A DNA stretch of 64,000 bases from Planococcus maritimus (GTDB lineage Bacteria > Bacillota > Bacilli > Bacillales_A > Planococcaceae): positions 124,001 through 188,000 of the forward strand of contig NZ_LTZG01000032.1 of assembly GCF_001592825.1 (NCBI RefSeq), given 5' to 3'. Within the stretch, counting starts at the first letter, position 1. The number at the start of each line of letters is the position of its first letter. A program made the position numbers and the translations under genes. Below, one piece after another: positions 29,196-37,876 of the stretch. Under the pieces are notes generated by a model. That model did not search any database. It saw only the letters and a list, made by a program, of their open reading frames with translations, and was not told the DNA's origin.

Positions 29196-30221
29196 ATGAA
29201 GAAGCTGATCGGCATGGCAATCACGGCAGGAGTCCTATCCTTGGCACTAGGGGCTGCTGATACAGAAGCAAGTTCATACACAATCAAACCGGGTGATACT
29301 TTGTGGAAAGTGGCTTCAAGCAACCACGTTTCTGTAAGCAACTTAAAAACTTGGAATCGCCTAAGCACAGATTCTATCTATCCAAATCAGGTCCTGCGCT
29401 TGACTTCACCATCCACAGCCAGCACTCCGGCGCCAGCTGCACCAGCCGCCACCTCGACGAGCACTTACACCGTCAAAGCTGGTGATACTCTTTATAAAGT
29501 TGCCAATGCGCATTCCACATCCGTGTCAAAGATCCAGCAATTGAACAATTTGAGTACCACGACGATCCATATCGGCCAGAAGCTCAAAGTCAGCGGCACA
29601 GCATCCGTTGTTGTCGCATCGCCTACACCTGCTCCGGCCGCACCACCCGCACAAACTAACACGACTACATACCGGGTTGTCTCAGGCGACACGCTCAGCA
29701 AAATTTCCAGAAACTATAACGTCTCCGTAACCCAATTGATGAGCTGGAATAATTTGAGTAACTCGACGATTCATGTCGGCCAAACATTGAAAATCCAAGG
29801 AGGCACGACTACTGCTCCTTCACCTGTGCAAGTTTCCAATCCGGCTTCTTCGAAAGTAGACCAAGTCCTTTCTATCGCACGTACACAACTTGGCGTGCCT
29901 TATGCATGGGGCGGCGCAACCTCGAGCGGCTTCGATTGCAGCGGGTATTTATACTATGTCTACAACCGTGCAGGAGTCACGATCCCGCGGACGAACACAA
30001 TCGGCTATTACGCAAGTTCCTTTACGGTCAGCTCTCCTCAGCCAGGAGATCTGGTATTCTTTAAAAATACGTACCGTCCAGGAATTTCCCATGTCGGCAT
30101 TTATGTCGGCAACAATAGCTTTATCCATGCCGGCGGAGATCGCGTCCAAATCACGAGCCTCAACGACAGCTATTGGGGCAAGCATTTCGACAGCTACAAA
30201 CGCCTAAACGCCATGAAATAA
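29196..30221 (+). CDS. secreted LysM-NlpC/P60 peptidoglycan endopeptidase
   Basis: Cell-wall D,L-endopeptidase of the LytE/LytF/CwlS type. Signal peptide at residues 1-26 (cleavage near AxA-S). Three LysM domains start at about residues 28, 90 and 158 (YTIKPGDTLWKVA, YTVKAGDTLYKVA, YRVVSGDTLSKIS), separated by Ala/Pro/Thr linkers. The NlpC/P60 domain has Cys248 (FDCSGY), His299 (HVGIY) and His311 (HAGGD). The ATG at 29196 has AAAGGGG seven bases upstream; an ATG at 29190 abuts it. The WalR box upstream fits an essential-growth autolysin. Confidence 0.94.
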   Translation: MKKLIGMAITAGVLSLALGAADTEASSYTIKPGDTLWKVASSNHVSVSNLKTWNRLSTDSIYPNQVLRLTSPSTASTPAPAAPAATSTSTYTVKAGDTLYKVANAHSTSVSKIQQLNNLSTTTIHIGQKLKVSGTASVVVASPTPAPAAPPAQTNTTTYRVVSGDTLSKISRNYNVSVTQLMSWNNLSNSTIHVGQTLKIQGGTTTAPSPVQVSNPASSKVDQVLSIARTQLGVPYAWGGATSSGFDCSGYLYYVYNRAGVTIPRTNTIGYYASSFTVSSPQPGDLVFFKNTYRPGISHVGIYVGNNSFIHAGGDRVQITSLNDSYWGKHFDSYKRLNAMK

Positions 30222-30232
30222 TAATGAATATG

Positions 30233-30266
30233 AAAAAAGCTCCGGAATTTTTTCCGGAGCTTTTTT
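30233..30266. terminator. bidirectional terminator
   Basis: AAAAAAGCTCCGGA and TCCGGAGCTTTTTT arms with a short loop between the convergent wall hydrolase and hemY genes. Confidence 0.9.
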
Positions 30267-30296
30267 GGCGTTTCGGGAAGAAAAATCCCTATTTGT

Positions 30297-31691
30297 CTAT
30301 TTCTCTTCGATCGCTGTTACGATTTGCTGGGCCAAGTCTTTGCCGTTTTGGATGCATGCGCCGATGCCGACCCCGTAATAGGAGGAGCCTGCCAGATAGA
30401 CGCCAGGGTAAGCGCCGGAAAGTCGCGCTTCAAGCGACATGACTGCCGTTTTATGGCCCATATGGTAATTTGGCATAAGCTCGTTCCACGGCGTTACTTC
30501 AACGACCGAAGGCGTTTGTTCGATGCCCAGACTTTTCTGGATATCTGCCTTGGCTTTTTCGGCAATTTGTTCATCCGTCGCGTTTTGCAATTCAGCGAAT
30601 ACCGGATTGATGCTCTTATAAAACAAGCGTACCAATAATTTATGCTGTGCCGAGGTATGCGGCCATTTACGGCTCGTCCATGTGCAGGCATTACACGCTA
30701 AATCACTGCCTTCTGACACGATAAAGCCGGTACCATCTGCCGGCAATTGATCATCTGGCAAATCATAACCCAAATAAACGCTGATCAAAGACGAATTAAA
30801 CAATTGATCAAATTCCTCATCAAGCGTCTCATCTTTCACCAAGGCTTGGGCGTGCTGGTGGGGAATCGCCAAAATAACAAAATCCGCCTCGCTCGATGTC
30901 CCGTCTGAAAAGCCTATTTTGTAACGGCCATCTTGTTTGTCCAGCGAATTTGTCGCGACTCCTTTGCGAATCACCGCTGTTTCCATTTGCTGTTCGAGAC
31001 GGTCGATCAAAGCTACCATGCCGCCATCGAAGGAAATGAATTTTTTATTCGCCGCCCCTTGGAACGTCTCTTTATGCGCTTCGAATCCTTTGATGATACT
31101 GCCGTAGTCATTTTTGTAATCAATCAAATAAGGCAAAGTCGATGCTAAGGTGAGATCGCGCAATGAACCTGAGTAAACGCCGGATAAGACAGGCGCAATT
31201 TGTTGGTCCAACAATTCTTTTCCGAGGAATGTCTCTAGGAATTCCCCAATTGAACTGTCTTTGGTAAAACGGTCGTTGACAGTTTCAAAGTCTTGCATCG
31301 CCCGTTCTTTCCCTTGTTGCGACACGAGTGTGGAGCTAAATAATGCTTCGCGGTCCATCGGGATGCCGAATACGGTGTTTTTGGGAATGGCGTGCAATTG
31401 GTTATCGGTATACAGATAAGAAATGCCGGTGCCGTTGTAAACCATCTGTTCTTCGAGACCGAGCTCTTCAATAAGCGGCAGTACACTGGCGTGGCGTGCG
31501 ACGATCGAATCCGCCCCCACTTCCATCGCAAAGCCGTCTTTTTTCACCGTGCGGATCTTCCCGCCCAGTTGTTCTTCCTTTTCAATCAATTCGAGTTCCA
31601 ATTCGAGCCCGTGCTGCTGTTTCATCCGCTCCAAATAATGCATGGCGGAAAGGCCTGTAATTCCTCCACCGATGACCACGGCTTTCTTCAT
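30297..31691 (-). CDS. hemY: coproporphyrinogen III oxidase (HemY/CgoX flavoprotein)
   Basis: FAD enzyme of haem synthesis; in Gram-positive bacteria it oxidises coproporphyrinogen III to coproporphyrin III. The dinucleotide motif VVIGGGITGLSAMHYL opens the protein, and the C-terminal GVYLAGSSYYGVGIGACIQNG is the matching FAD contact. I chose the ATG at 31691 (464 residues) because AAGGAG lies just upstream. In B. subtilis the gene follows hemEH; here no other haem gene is nearby. Confidence 0.93.
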   Translation of the reverse strand: MKKAVVIGGGITGLSAMHYLERMKQQHGLELELELIEKEEQLGGKIRTVKKDGFAMEVGADSIVARHASVLPLIEELGLEEQMVYNGTGISYLYTDNQLHAIPKNTVFGIPMDREALFSSTLVSQQGKERAMQDFETVNDRFTKDSSIGEFLETFLGKELLDQQIAPVLSGVYSGSLRDLTLASTLPYLIDYKNDYGSIIKGFEAHKETFQGAANKKFISFDGGMVALIDRLEQQMETAVIRKGVATNSLDKQDGRYKIGFSDGTSSEADFVILAIPHQHAQALVKDETLDEEFDQLFNSSLISVYLGYDLPDDQLPADGTGFIVSEGSDLACNACTWTSRKWPHTSAQHKLLVRLFYKSINPVFAELQNATDEQIAEKAKADIQKSLGIEQTPSVVEVTPWNELMPNYHMGHKTAVMSLEARLSGAYPGVYLAGSSYYGVGIGACIQNGKDLAQQIVTAIEEK

Positions 31692-31895
31692 CCGAATCAC
31701 TCCTTGCTTGTATATATAATTCCACATTTCCTCGATAGGAAAATGTTCAAATTAATTTATCCAGCTTATCGTCTATATATATTTTATCAAGAAGCCGCAC
31801 TATCCCCCACCCATCAATATGTCATTTTCAACACGATTTTAGCCATTCATGGTAGGATTTAACCGAAGGCATTTAAAGGATAGGAGAGGTTCAAT

Positions 31896-32456
31896 TTGCT
31901 GAATCCAATTGACCAATTGATCATGGAAAGAAGATCGATAAAAAAATTCAAACCCGACGCTGTCGATGTCGAAGAAATCATCGAACTGCTCAATGTCGCC
32001 AAATGGGCACCTAATCATAAAGTAAACGAGCCTTGGCGCTTTCAGCTGTACGCCGGTGCCGGAAAAGAAAAATTCGTCCAGGCATTTCTCGAGTCGATGA
32101 AAACACCGGACGGCGATATCCCGCAAAAAGCGCTCACGAAAGCTCAATACTTCCGTGACATCCCGCTTCACCTCGTCGCCATTATGCCAGTCGACCCTCG
32201 CCAACGACGTTTCGACGAAGACTACGGAGCACTGAGTTCCATGCTCCAGAACTTCCAATTGGCTGCTTGGCAGCGCGGTATCGGCATGATTTGGCGCTCA
32301 AATGACTGGATTTACAACCCCGTCTTCCGTGAGGCAATCGGAGTCGAACCCGGCGAGAAAATCGTTGCGACCATGATGATGGGCTATCCTGCACACGTAC
32401 CGGAAAAACAAGCACGTACCGATGTTCGCGAAAAGCTCGAAATCATCGATCAATAA
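31896..32456 (+). CDS. nitroreductase family protein (YdjA-like)
   Basis: FMN-dependent NAD(P)H oxidoreductase of 186 residues. The N-terminal MERRSIKKFKPD and APNHKVNEPWRF are the FMN-binding signatures, and the GMIWRSNDWIYNP region fits the short YdjA/YfhC subgroup. TTG start with AGGAGAGG six bases upstream. Physiological substrate unknown. It shares a terminator with the convergent pantothenate kinase gene. Confidence 0.9.
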   Translation: MLNPIDQLIMERRSIKKFKPDAVDVEEIIELLNVAKWAPNHKVNEPWRFQLYAGAGKEKFVQAFLESMKTPDGDIPQKALTKAQYFRDIPLHLVAIMPVDPRQRRFDEDYGALSSMLQNFQLAAWQRGIGMIWRSNDWIYNPVFREAIGVEPGEKIVATMMMGYPAHVPEKQARTDVREKLEIIDQ

Positions 32457-32461
32457 TCAAG

Positions 32462-32492
32462 AAAAAGAGCATCAGCTTTGATGCTCTTTTTT
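32462..32492. terminator. bidirectional terminator overlapping the coaW stop
   Basis: AAAAGAGCATC and GATGCTCTTTT arms with a six-base loop. The coaW stop codon lies inside the hairpin. Confidence 0.87.
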
Positions 32493-33296
32493 CTGTTCTA
32501 AGACTGATAAAGCCCCGACAGCACCGGAATATTCGCCATTGTCCGGGAATAGCGGCGTTGAGCCGCGCAGTATGGTGTAGCTAGTAACGACTTCTTTCAA
32601 CAAAACATTGTCGCTGAAGGAAGAGCCAATATAGACAATCGTCGAACTGCGGCATTGGCGCGCTGCATGAACACTGACCGTACTGACTGTTTCGCCGACC
32701 AGGCCAATGACTGTCGCTAGCAACTCCTCTTTCGACAATTCATGGGAAATGGCAAACAAGTCCTGGCCAAAATTACTGGCCGTCAACTCACCTGAAATGG
32801 GCGGCTCTTTGCCTTCATAGATATGCTTCACTTTCAAATCGATGCGTTCGCGCGATCCACGCTTGGCGTGTTCAACGATTTCATCAAAGCTGGTGATGCC
32901 TGTCAACAAATGGCTAAGGCCAATCAATGTTCCGCCTCCAATGCCTGTGCCGCCTAGACGTTCCTGTGAATTGTCCTGCACGCAATGAATCGACGTGCCC
33001 GTTCCGACATTGGTGACTAAATAAGCTTCATGGGGAAGTCCCATGCGTTCGAGCAAGACTTGAACACCTAAGTGAGTCGCTTCAAATTCCACCATTTCTT
33101 GGACCGGATGTTCCAGCAAAGACGCTAGCACACCTGACTTTCCGCCAGTCACACACACTTCACTAACCGGCAGCCCATTGATCCACTCTGCTACTAAACC
33201 GATGTCAGCAATTGGATGTTTCGCAAACTGGACCTCGCCCTCATTGGTATAGGCCACTTTGATCAGTGTCCCGCCCGCATCTATTCCGACCTTCAT
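32472..33296 (-). CDS. coaW: type II pantothenate kinase
   Basis: Phosphorylates pantothenate, the first step of coenzyme A synthesis. The ASKHA-fold phosphate loop GIDAGGTLIKVAY is at residues 4-16; TNVGTGTSIH and LGGTGIGGGTLIGLSHLLTG are typical of the staphylococcal/Bacillus type II enzyme, which is not feedback-inhibited by CoA. 274 residues, usual length. Single-gene unit; whether another pantothenate kinase exists cannot be judged from this window. Confidence 0.92.
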   Translation of the reverse strand: MKVGIDAGGTLIKVAYTNEGEVQFAKHPIADIGLVAEWINGLPVSEVCVTGGKSGVLASLLEHPVQEMVEFEATHLGVQVLLERMGLPHEAYLVTNVGTGTSIHCVQDNSQERLGGTGIGGGTLIGLSHLLTGITSFDEIVEHAKRGSRERIDLKVKHIYEGKEPPISGELTASNFGQDLFAISHELSKEELLATVIGLVGETVSTVSVHAARQCRSSTIVYIGSSFSDNVLLKEVVTSYTILRGSTPLFPDNGEYSGAVGALSVLEQKKEHQS

Positions 33297-33545
33297 CTAT
33301 TTGCACCTTCTCTTCTTAAAAGCACTTTTACTGCCTTACAATAGTTTTTAACATATGGGGAAATTCTAACATATTCGCGCTATAAGCGGGAGGAGTTTGC
33401 CCAGTTCCACTTCGCCCGTCTGTGAATTTTCGCTTTTTAGGATTGAACACTCAAAATACGGGAATAGTATTTTCAGCAGCCTATTTAATAACTCGGACTG
33501 AATTTTCTTTGCTTTTGCAAGGAAGATTTTGTGGGAGGTGATTAA

Positions 33546-33752
33546 ATGGGGAAAATCCAGGGAATACCGAAATTGCTTGAATACTTAGAGCAGCGAAGTT
33601 ACCCCATGACAGAGGAGCAGATTCAGCAACTCCTGTCGGAACGAACCATTCCGCATGCGCGGCCTTATGGCGACATGATCCTGTTCGATACAAACCATAT
33701 TGAATGGTGGATTGAAGAGCAGCGGAAAACGGATAAATTAGTGACGGATTAA
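33546..33752 (+). CDS. 68-residue excisionase/HTH_17-like small protein
   Basis: Strong ribosome site (GGGAGGTGATT) and a terminator right after the stop support this short gene. The layout MTEEQIQQLLSERTIPHARPYGD then MILFDTNHIEWWIEEQRK resembles winged-helix excisionase-like proteins, where a helix-turn-helix is followed by a wing ending in a Trp-containing helix (RRVLFRKEDIDKWLEE type). The recognition helix is short, so DNA binding is only a suggestion. An inverted repeat AAAATAC-N6/7-GTATTTT lies about 75 bases upstream and could be its operator. No recombinase is nearby. Confidence 0.65.
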   Translation: MGKIQGIPKLLEYLEQRSYPMTEEQIQQLLSERTIPHARPYGDMILFDTNHIEWWIEEQRKTDKLVTD

Positions 33753-33756
33753 ATGC

Positions 33757-33790
33757 AAGAAACCCTCAGACTTTGTGTCTGAGGGTTTTT
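33757..33790. terminator. bidirectional terminator
   Basis: AACCCTCAGAC and GTCTGAGGGTT arms with a five-base loop, between the small HTH-like gene and the convergent protease gene; T run on the right. Confidence 0.87.
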
Positions 33791-33802
33791 GAATATTTGC
33801 TG

Positions 33803-34792
33803 TTAACGGCCAGAGCCATTGCCATAGGAATTGCTGAGAATCTTGAACAATTGCTCGAATTTATTCAGAATATCGAGCGCCAGCAGGCCATTGCCTTCCG
33901 CCGTCTTCGGGTAGCCAAGAGGAATCGTGCGCCGAACAAGCTGGGCATACAATTCTGCCTCGGTCAGCTCCCGGTCAAACTCACGCTCGGAAATATTGCG
34001 GATCAATGCCAAAGCTCCCGACACATGCGGCGTCGCCATCGAAGTACCGGATAAGCTGGCGTATTTCCCTTCCAGATACGTCGAATAGATGTTGATGCCC
34101 GGCGCCACCAGATCGATTTCGTTATTGGTATTGCTGAACGGGGCGATGCGGCGGTCGAAATCGACAGCGCCCACTTGAATGACCTCGCCGTAAGCCCCTG
34201 GATAAGCGAATTCATCCGTATCGTATGCATCGTCGCCTTCATTGCCGGCTGCGCAAATAACCGGGATCCCGGCATCCACTGCCCGCTTGACCGCTTCGTA
34301 TAACTCCGGATGGTCTTCCGGGCCACCAAGTGACATCGAAATAATCGTGGTCTTTTCCCCGTTCGGGCCGCGCCAATCGATGGCGTAATGAATGCCCGCA
34401 ATAATGCCTTCATAACTGCCGCTACCTTGTTTATCGAGCACTTTGACGACGAGTAAATTGGCGAGCGGTGCGACACCGACCACTCCCACTTGGTCTTCAA
34501 GCGAAGCGGCGATCGTCCCGGCTACATGGGTGCCATGTCCGTTGTAATCCTCGAACTGTTCAGGGTCTCCAGCGTCATCGTGCGTGAAATTACGGCCGCC
34601 CACAATCCGCGTTGACAGATCGGGGTGGTCGCTCTGGCAACCGGTATCCAAGACGGCCACCACATTGCCTTCCCCATATTCGGCACTTTCCCACGCCTCA
34701 GGGGCTTGGATCATCTGTACGCCTTCCGGAATGCGCGGCGGCGCAGCCGTCACTTGTTCAACACGGTATGGAATCAAATGAATATTTTTCAT
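33803..34792 (-). CDS. isp: intracellular subtilisin-type serine protease
   Basis: S8 protease of 329 residues without signal peptide, the IspA type. The triad is Asp49 (VLDTG), His86 (NGHGTHVAG) and Ser251 (SGTSMATPH), with oxyanion Asn184 (AAGNEG). Residues 6-9 read LIPY, the motif of the short N-terminal extension that blocks the active site of intracellular subtilisins until it is cleaved, so the enzyme is probably made as a zymogen. It degrades cytoplasmic proteins in stationary phase in Bacillus. Single-gene unit. Confidence 0.95.
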   Translation of the reverse strand: MKNIHLIPYRVEQVTAAPPRIPEGVQMIQAPEAWESAEYGEGNVVAVLDTGCQSDHPDLSTRIVGGRNFTHDDAGDPEQFEDYNGHGTHVAGTIAASLEDQVGVVGVAPLANLLVVKVLDKQGSGSYEGIIAGIHYAIDWRGPNGEKTTIISMSLGGPEDHPELYEAVKRAVDAGIPVICAAGNEGDDAYDTDEFAYPGAYGEVIQVGAVDFDRRIAPFSNTNNEIDLVAPGINIYSTYLEGKYASLSGTSMATPHVSGALALIRNISEREFDRELTEAELYAQLVRRTIPLGYPKTAEGNGLLALDILNKFEQLFKILSNSYGNGSGR

Positions 34793-34967
34793 TGAAAATT
34801 CCTCCTTCAGCTCGTTTTTTTCATTCTACCTGATAATCACAGCCAAAATCAAACGTATGTTCTTATTTTTATTTGGTAAGTTGTTCTTATTAATTTCAAG
34901 AAAGAGACAGGAATTTCCTGCTTATTGAAGAACACAAGAAAGACGCCAAATGACAAGGAGACCTAAA

Positions 34968-36041
34968 ATGATGACAACTTGGCTATTGTACGGAGCGACA
35001 GGCTATACAGGAAAATTAATTGCACAAGAGGCTGTTGGGCGTGGAATGCGGCCCGTATTGGCTGGGCGCAGTAAGGAGAAAGTACAGCCGCTCGCCGAAG
35101 AACTCGACTTGGAATTCCGGATTTTTGAATTAAATGACCAAACAGCCGAGCAGTTGTCAGGGATCGACCTTGTGCTTCATTGCGCAGGGCCTTTTGAGAA
35201 GACCAGCAAACCGATGATTCGCGCTTGCCTAAAAGCCGGCGCTCATTACCTCGATATCACGGGGGAAATTAGCGTGTTCGAACATACCCATTCCTTGCAC
35301 GAAGAAGCGCTGCAAAAGAATATTATTTTATGCTCCGGCGTAGGCTTCGACGTTATTCCGACCGACTGCACCGCTTTAAAGCTAAAGCAGGCTTTGCCTG
35401 ACGCCACCGAGCTTGCACTTGGCTTTGATTCGGATTCTGGCATCTCCCCCGGCACCATGAAAACGATGGTCGAAGGGCTGGGCGGCGGCAATACCGTCCG
35501 TAAAGATGGCCAATTGACGGATACTGCGATTGGTAAACATCAGCGACTGATCGATTTCGGGCGCGGAAAGAAATCCGCCATGGCGATTCCTTGGGGAGAC
35601 GTAGCCACCGCTTATTACACAACAGGGATCCCAAATATCTCAGCATGGATTCCCACACCCAGACCAGCTATTTATGCAGCACGTCTCATGAACGTGGCGA
35701 GTCCTTTGCTGTCTTCCGAAAAAGTGAAGCAGCCTTTATTGAGATGGGTCGAACAAGGTGTAGAAGGTCCAAACAAAGAAGAACGCGCCGGCAGTGCCGC
35801 GTATATTTGGGGGCAAGCCAAAAATGCAGATGGCGTTGTGAAAACGTGCCGGATCCGCACTGCGAATGTTTATGACCTGACCGTATATGGAGCGCTCGAA
35901 GTGACACAGCGCTTATTATCAGGTGATTATGCAAGTGGCAGCTGGACGCCTGCTGCCTTGTTTGGTCCGGACCTGCTCGAAAGCCTGCCAGGATCCGGCC
36001 GCTTTGAAATCGACAGCTTCTACCCTGGCAACGCCAACTAA
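34968..36041 (+). CDS. saccharopine dehydrogenase-like NAD(P)-binding oxidoreductase
   Basis: Trans-acting enoyl reductase/saccharopine dehydrogenase-like family. The Rossmann motif LYGATGYTGKLIAQEA is at the N-terminus, followed by LAGRSKEK and the VLHCAGPFEKTSKPMI and GAHYLDITGE stretches typical of the group. The rest is a variable substrate domain. The ATG at 34968 (357 residues) has AAGGAG seven bases upstream. Homologues are annotated only by fold; the substrate is unknown. It ends at a terminator shared with fetB. Confidence 0.85.
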   Translation: MMTTWLLYGATGYTGKLIAQEAVGRGMRPVLAGRSKEKVQPLAEELDLEFRIFELNDQTAEQLSGIDLVLHCAGPFEKTSKPMIRACLKAGAHYLDITGEISVFEHTHSLHEEALQKNIILCSGVGFDVIPTDCTALKLKQALPDATELALGFDSDSGISPGTMKTMVEGLGGGNTVRKDGQLTDTAIGKHQRLIDFGRGKKSAMAIPWGDVATAYYTTGIPNISAWIPTPRPAIYAARLMNVASPLLSSEKVKQPLLRWVEQGVEGPNKEERAGSAAYIWGQAKNADGVVKTCRIRTANVYDLTVYGALEVTQRLLSGDYASGSWTPAALFGPDLLESLPGSGRFEIDSFYPGNAN

Positions 36042-36055
36042 ATTGAGGCAAAATT

Positions 36056-36082
36056 AAAAGGCTGACTATGCGTCAGCCTTTT
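36056..36082. terminator. bidirectional terminator overlapping the fetB stop
   Basis: AAAAGGCTGAC and GTCAGCCTTTT arms with a five-base loop; the fetB stop at 36073 is inside it. Confidence 0.85.
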
Positions 36083-36822
36083 AATAATTGCATGCGTTTG
36101 TTGAATAAGGTTGGGTAAGACAAATATCCGAGGAATACACTCGTTACAGATGCTGTCGTCAACAATAGGAACATGATCAGCAACTGGAACTGCACCGCTT
36201 GAATCGGGTCAGCTCCCGCGATGATCTGCCCGCTCATCATGCCGGGCAGCTGGACGAGGCCAACAGTTTTTTGGCTTTCGATCGTTGGGATCATGCTTGC
36301 CTTGATTGAATTGATCAACTGGCGGTGAATGGCTTGTTTCGGCGTTCCGCCAAGCGATAGGATCAATTCGGTCTGGTCTTGGTGGTCTTCGACTTCCGCT
36401 GTGAAACGGTTCAAGAACAGAATCGACAGCACCATCGAGTTACCGATCACCATACCGCTGATTGGAATAATGTATTGGGCCGTAGCTGGTGTAATATTGA
36501 AGCCGATCAAAATGCCTTGCGTCAATACTTCCACAAAAATCAGCGTGACCGCAATTTTCCAGATGATTCCTTGGATGGCCGCCCCTTTTTTCTGCGCGTT
36601 ATGGGTTGCCGCCACAATCATCAGCGCGACCATCAGGAAGATGTAGAGCAAGCTCTCAGAGTCGAAGACGAACTTCAGGACATATCCAACAGCGAGTAAC
36701 TGGACGATGGAACGTAGTGTCGCAACGGTCATATCGCGACCTAGTCCTAAATTCAAGGTTTTTGATAAAAGCAGCGGAATCAGGACGAAAATGAGTGTTA
36801 GTGATAAAGTCCAATAACTCAT
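36073..36822 (-). CDS. fetB: iron export ABC transporter permease FetB
   Basis: UPF0014 family membrane protein of 249 residues with about seven membrane segments. Family stretches include LGRDMTVATLRSIVQLLAVG, TPATAQYIIPISGMVIGNSM and QLPGMMSGQIIAGADP. In E. coli FetAB exports iron and protects against peroxide. Its ATG overlaps the stop of the ATPase gene (ATGA), so both subunits are coupled. See the PerR and Fur-like sites upstream of fetA. Confidence 0.93.
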   Translation of the reverse strand: MSYWTLSLTLIFVLIPLLLSKTLNLGLGRDMTVATLRSIVQLLAVGYVLKFVFDSESLLYIFLMVALMIVAATHNAQKKGAAIQGIIWKIAVTLIFVEVLTQGILIGFNITPATAQYIIPISGMVIGNSMVLSILFLNRFTAEVEDHQDQTELILSLGGTPKQAIHRQLINSIKASMIPTIESQKTVGLVQLPGMMSGQIIAGADPIQAVQFQLLIMFLLLTTASVTSVFLGYLSYPTLFNKRMQLLKG

Positions 36823-37550
36823 GACACCACTCCTTTCACGAACTCTTCAACACGGTCATTTTTAGGGTCTTCAAGCAGTGAGCTCTCGCCCGTTTCCACT
36901 ACCTGGCCATCCATCATGACCCATGTATAGTCGCCGATTTCAAGCGCTTGCTGAAGGTTGTGGGTGATCCAAATGATCGTCGTGCCGTATTTACGGTTGA
37001 TTTTGCTGATTAGCTCTTCCACTTCAAGCTTAGAAGCGCGGTCGAGCGACGATGTGATTTCATCCATCAACAAAATCTCCGGCTTATTGACAAGCGTTCT
37101 TGCGATGGATACTTTCTGGCGCTGCCCGCCTGACAATTCTTTTACTTTACGGTCCAGCAAGTCACCTTTTAAGCCCACGTCTTCAAGCAACTCGAGGGCA
37201 TCTTCTTTCGCTAATTGCTGCCCTTGCAAGTCCAAAGGCAAATTCAAGTTTTCATAGACCGTTCCGTTGATCATCGGCGCGCTCTGCAGTGCCATGCCCA
37301 CCATTCGGCGCAATTCCACGGGATCGTAATCGCCAATTGCTTTGTCTTTGACAAAAATTTCGCCATTTTCCGGGGAAATCAGGCTATTGCACAATTTAAG
37401 TAAAGTCGACTTCCCGGCCCCTGAAGGACCTACCAAAGTCGTGATGCGGCCTTGCGGAAATGAACCGGTAATATCGCTTAAAATTTCTGTGTCTCCGATG
37501 CGGTAATCCACATGCTGAAAATGGAGCGCTGGTTTGTACTGGGTGCTCAT
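36819..37550 (-). CDS. fetA: iron export ABC transporter ATPase FetA
   Basis: ATP-binding subunit for FetB. Walker A GPSGAGKST, signature LSGGQRQ, Walker B ILLMDEITSSLD and the switch His (WITHN) are all intact in 243 residues. The ATG at 37550 has AGGAGG seven bases upstream; a GTG at 37556 is too close to it. First gene of fetAB. Its promoter carries a perfect PerR box just downstream of the -10 element. Confidence 0.93.
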   Translation of the reverse strand: MSTQYKPALHFQHVDYRIGDTEILSDITGSFPQGRITTLVGPSGAGKSTLLKLCNSLISPENGEIFVKDKAIGDYDPVELRRMVGMALQSAPMINGTVYENLNLPLDLQGQQLAKEDALELLEDVGLKGDLLDRKVKELSGGQRQKVSIARTLVNKPEILLMDEITSSLDRASKLEVEELISKINRKYGTTIIWITHNLQQALEIGDYTWVMMDGQVVETGESSLLEDPKNDRVEEFVKGVVS

Positions 37551-37581
37551 GCCCACACCTCCTAAATCTTCATTATCTTAT

Positions 37582-37596
37582 TTATAATTATTATAA
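37582..37596. promoter_or_regulatory. PerR box in the fetAB promoter
   Basis: TTATAATTATTATAA is a perfect 7-1-7 palindrome identical to the Bacillus PerR consensus TTATAATNATTATAA. It lies between the -10 element (37604-37609) and the fetA start, covering roughly +5 to +25 of the transcript, a position that should block transcription when PerR is bound. Peroxide oxidation of PerR would release fetAB expression. Confidence 0.8.
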
Positions 37597-37603
37597 TGTA
37601 GCT

Positions 37604-37632
37604 ATCATAGCACAACTTTTTAGCCGAACCAA
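37604..37632 (-). promoter_or_regulatory. sigma-A promoter of fetAB
   Basis: Minus-strand TTGGTT (37632-37627) and TATGAT (37609-37604) are separated by exactly 17 bases. The rest of 37551-37876 holds no gene. Confidence 0.75.
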
Positions 37633-37700
37633 GTAATTGAGAATAACTATTTTTAAATGAGAATACATATCAATTAAGGCGTTTTCAGGCGATTTTCAAA

Positions 37701-37715
37701 CGATAATTATTATCA
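37701..37715. promoter_or_regulatory. Fur-like box upstream of fetAB
   Basis: CGATAATTATTATCA matches the 7-1-7 Fur consensus TGATAATNATTATCA with one mismatch. It is about 70 bases upstream of the fetAB -35 and has no other obvious target gene. A weaker half-related site, TGAGAATACATATCA, lies at about 37658-37672. Confidence 0.6.
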
Positions 37716-37847
37716 TTAAAGACACAAACCTTTCCCGCAAATTCCATACGGGGCTTCCACGGCATCTCTCTCAAACTATGTGTTCAGGCTACATTAGTCA
37801 GCGGATTCGTTTCCCGTATCCATTTCCCCTTCCCTGCCATTCTACTC

Positions 37848-37876
37848 AAAAAAAAGAAGCCCGAACTTCCGGCTTC
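37848..37876 (-). terminator. terminator of the 99-residue gene
   Basis: GAAGCC and GGCTTC arms with inner GAA/TTC pairing, followed by eight T on the minus strand, directly after the stop at 37877. Confidence 0.8.
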
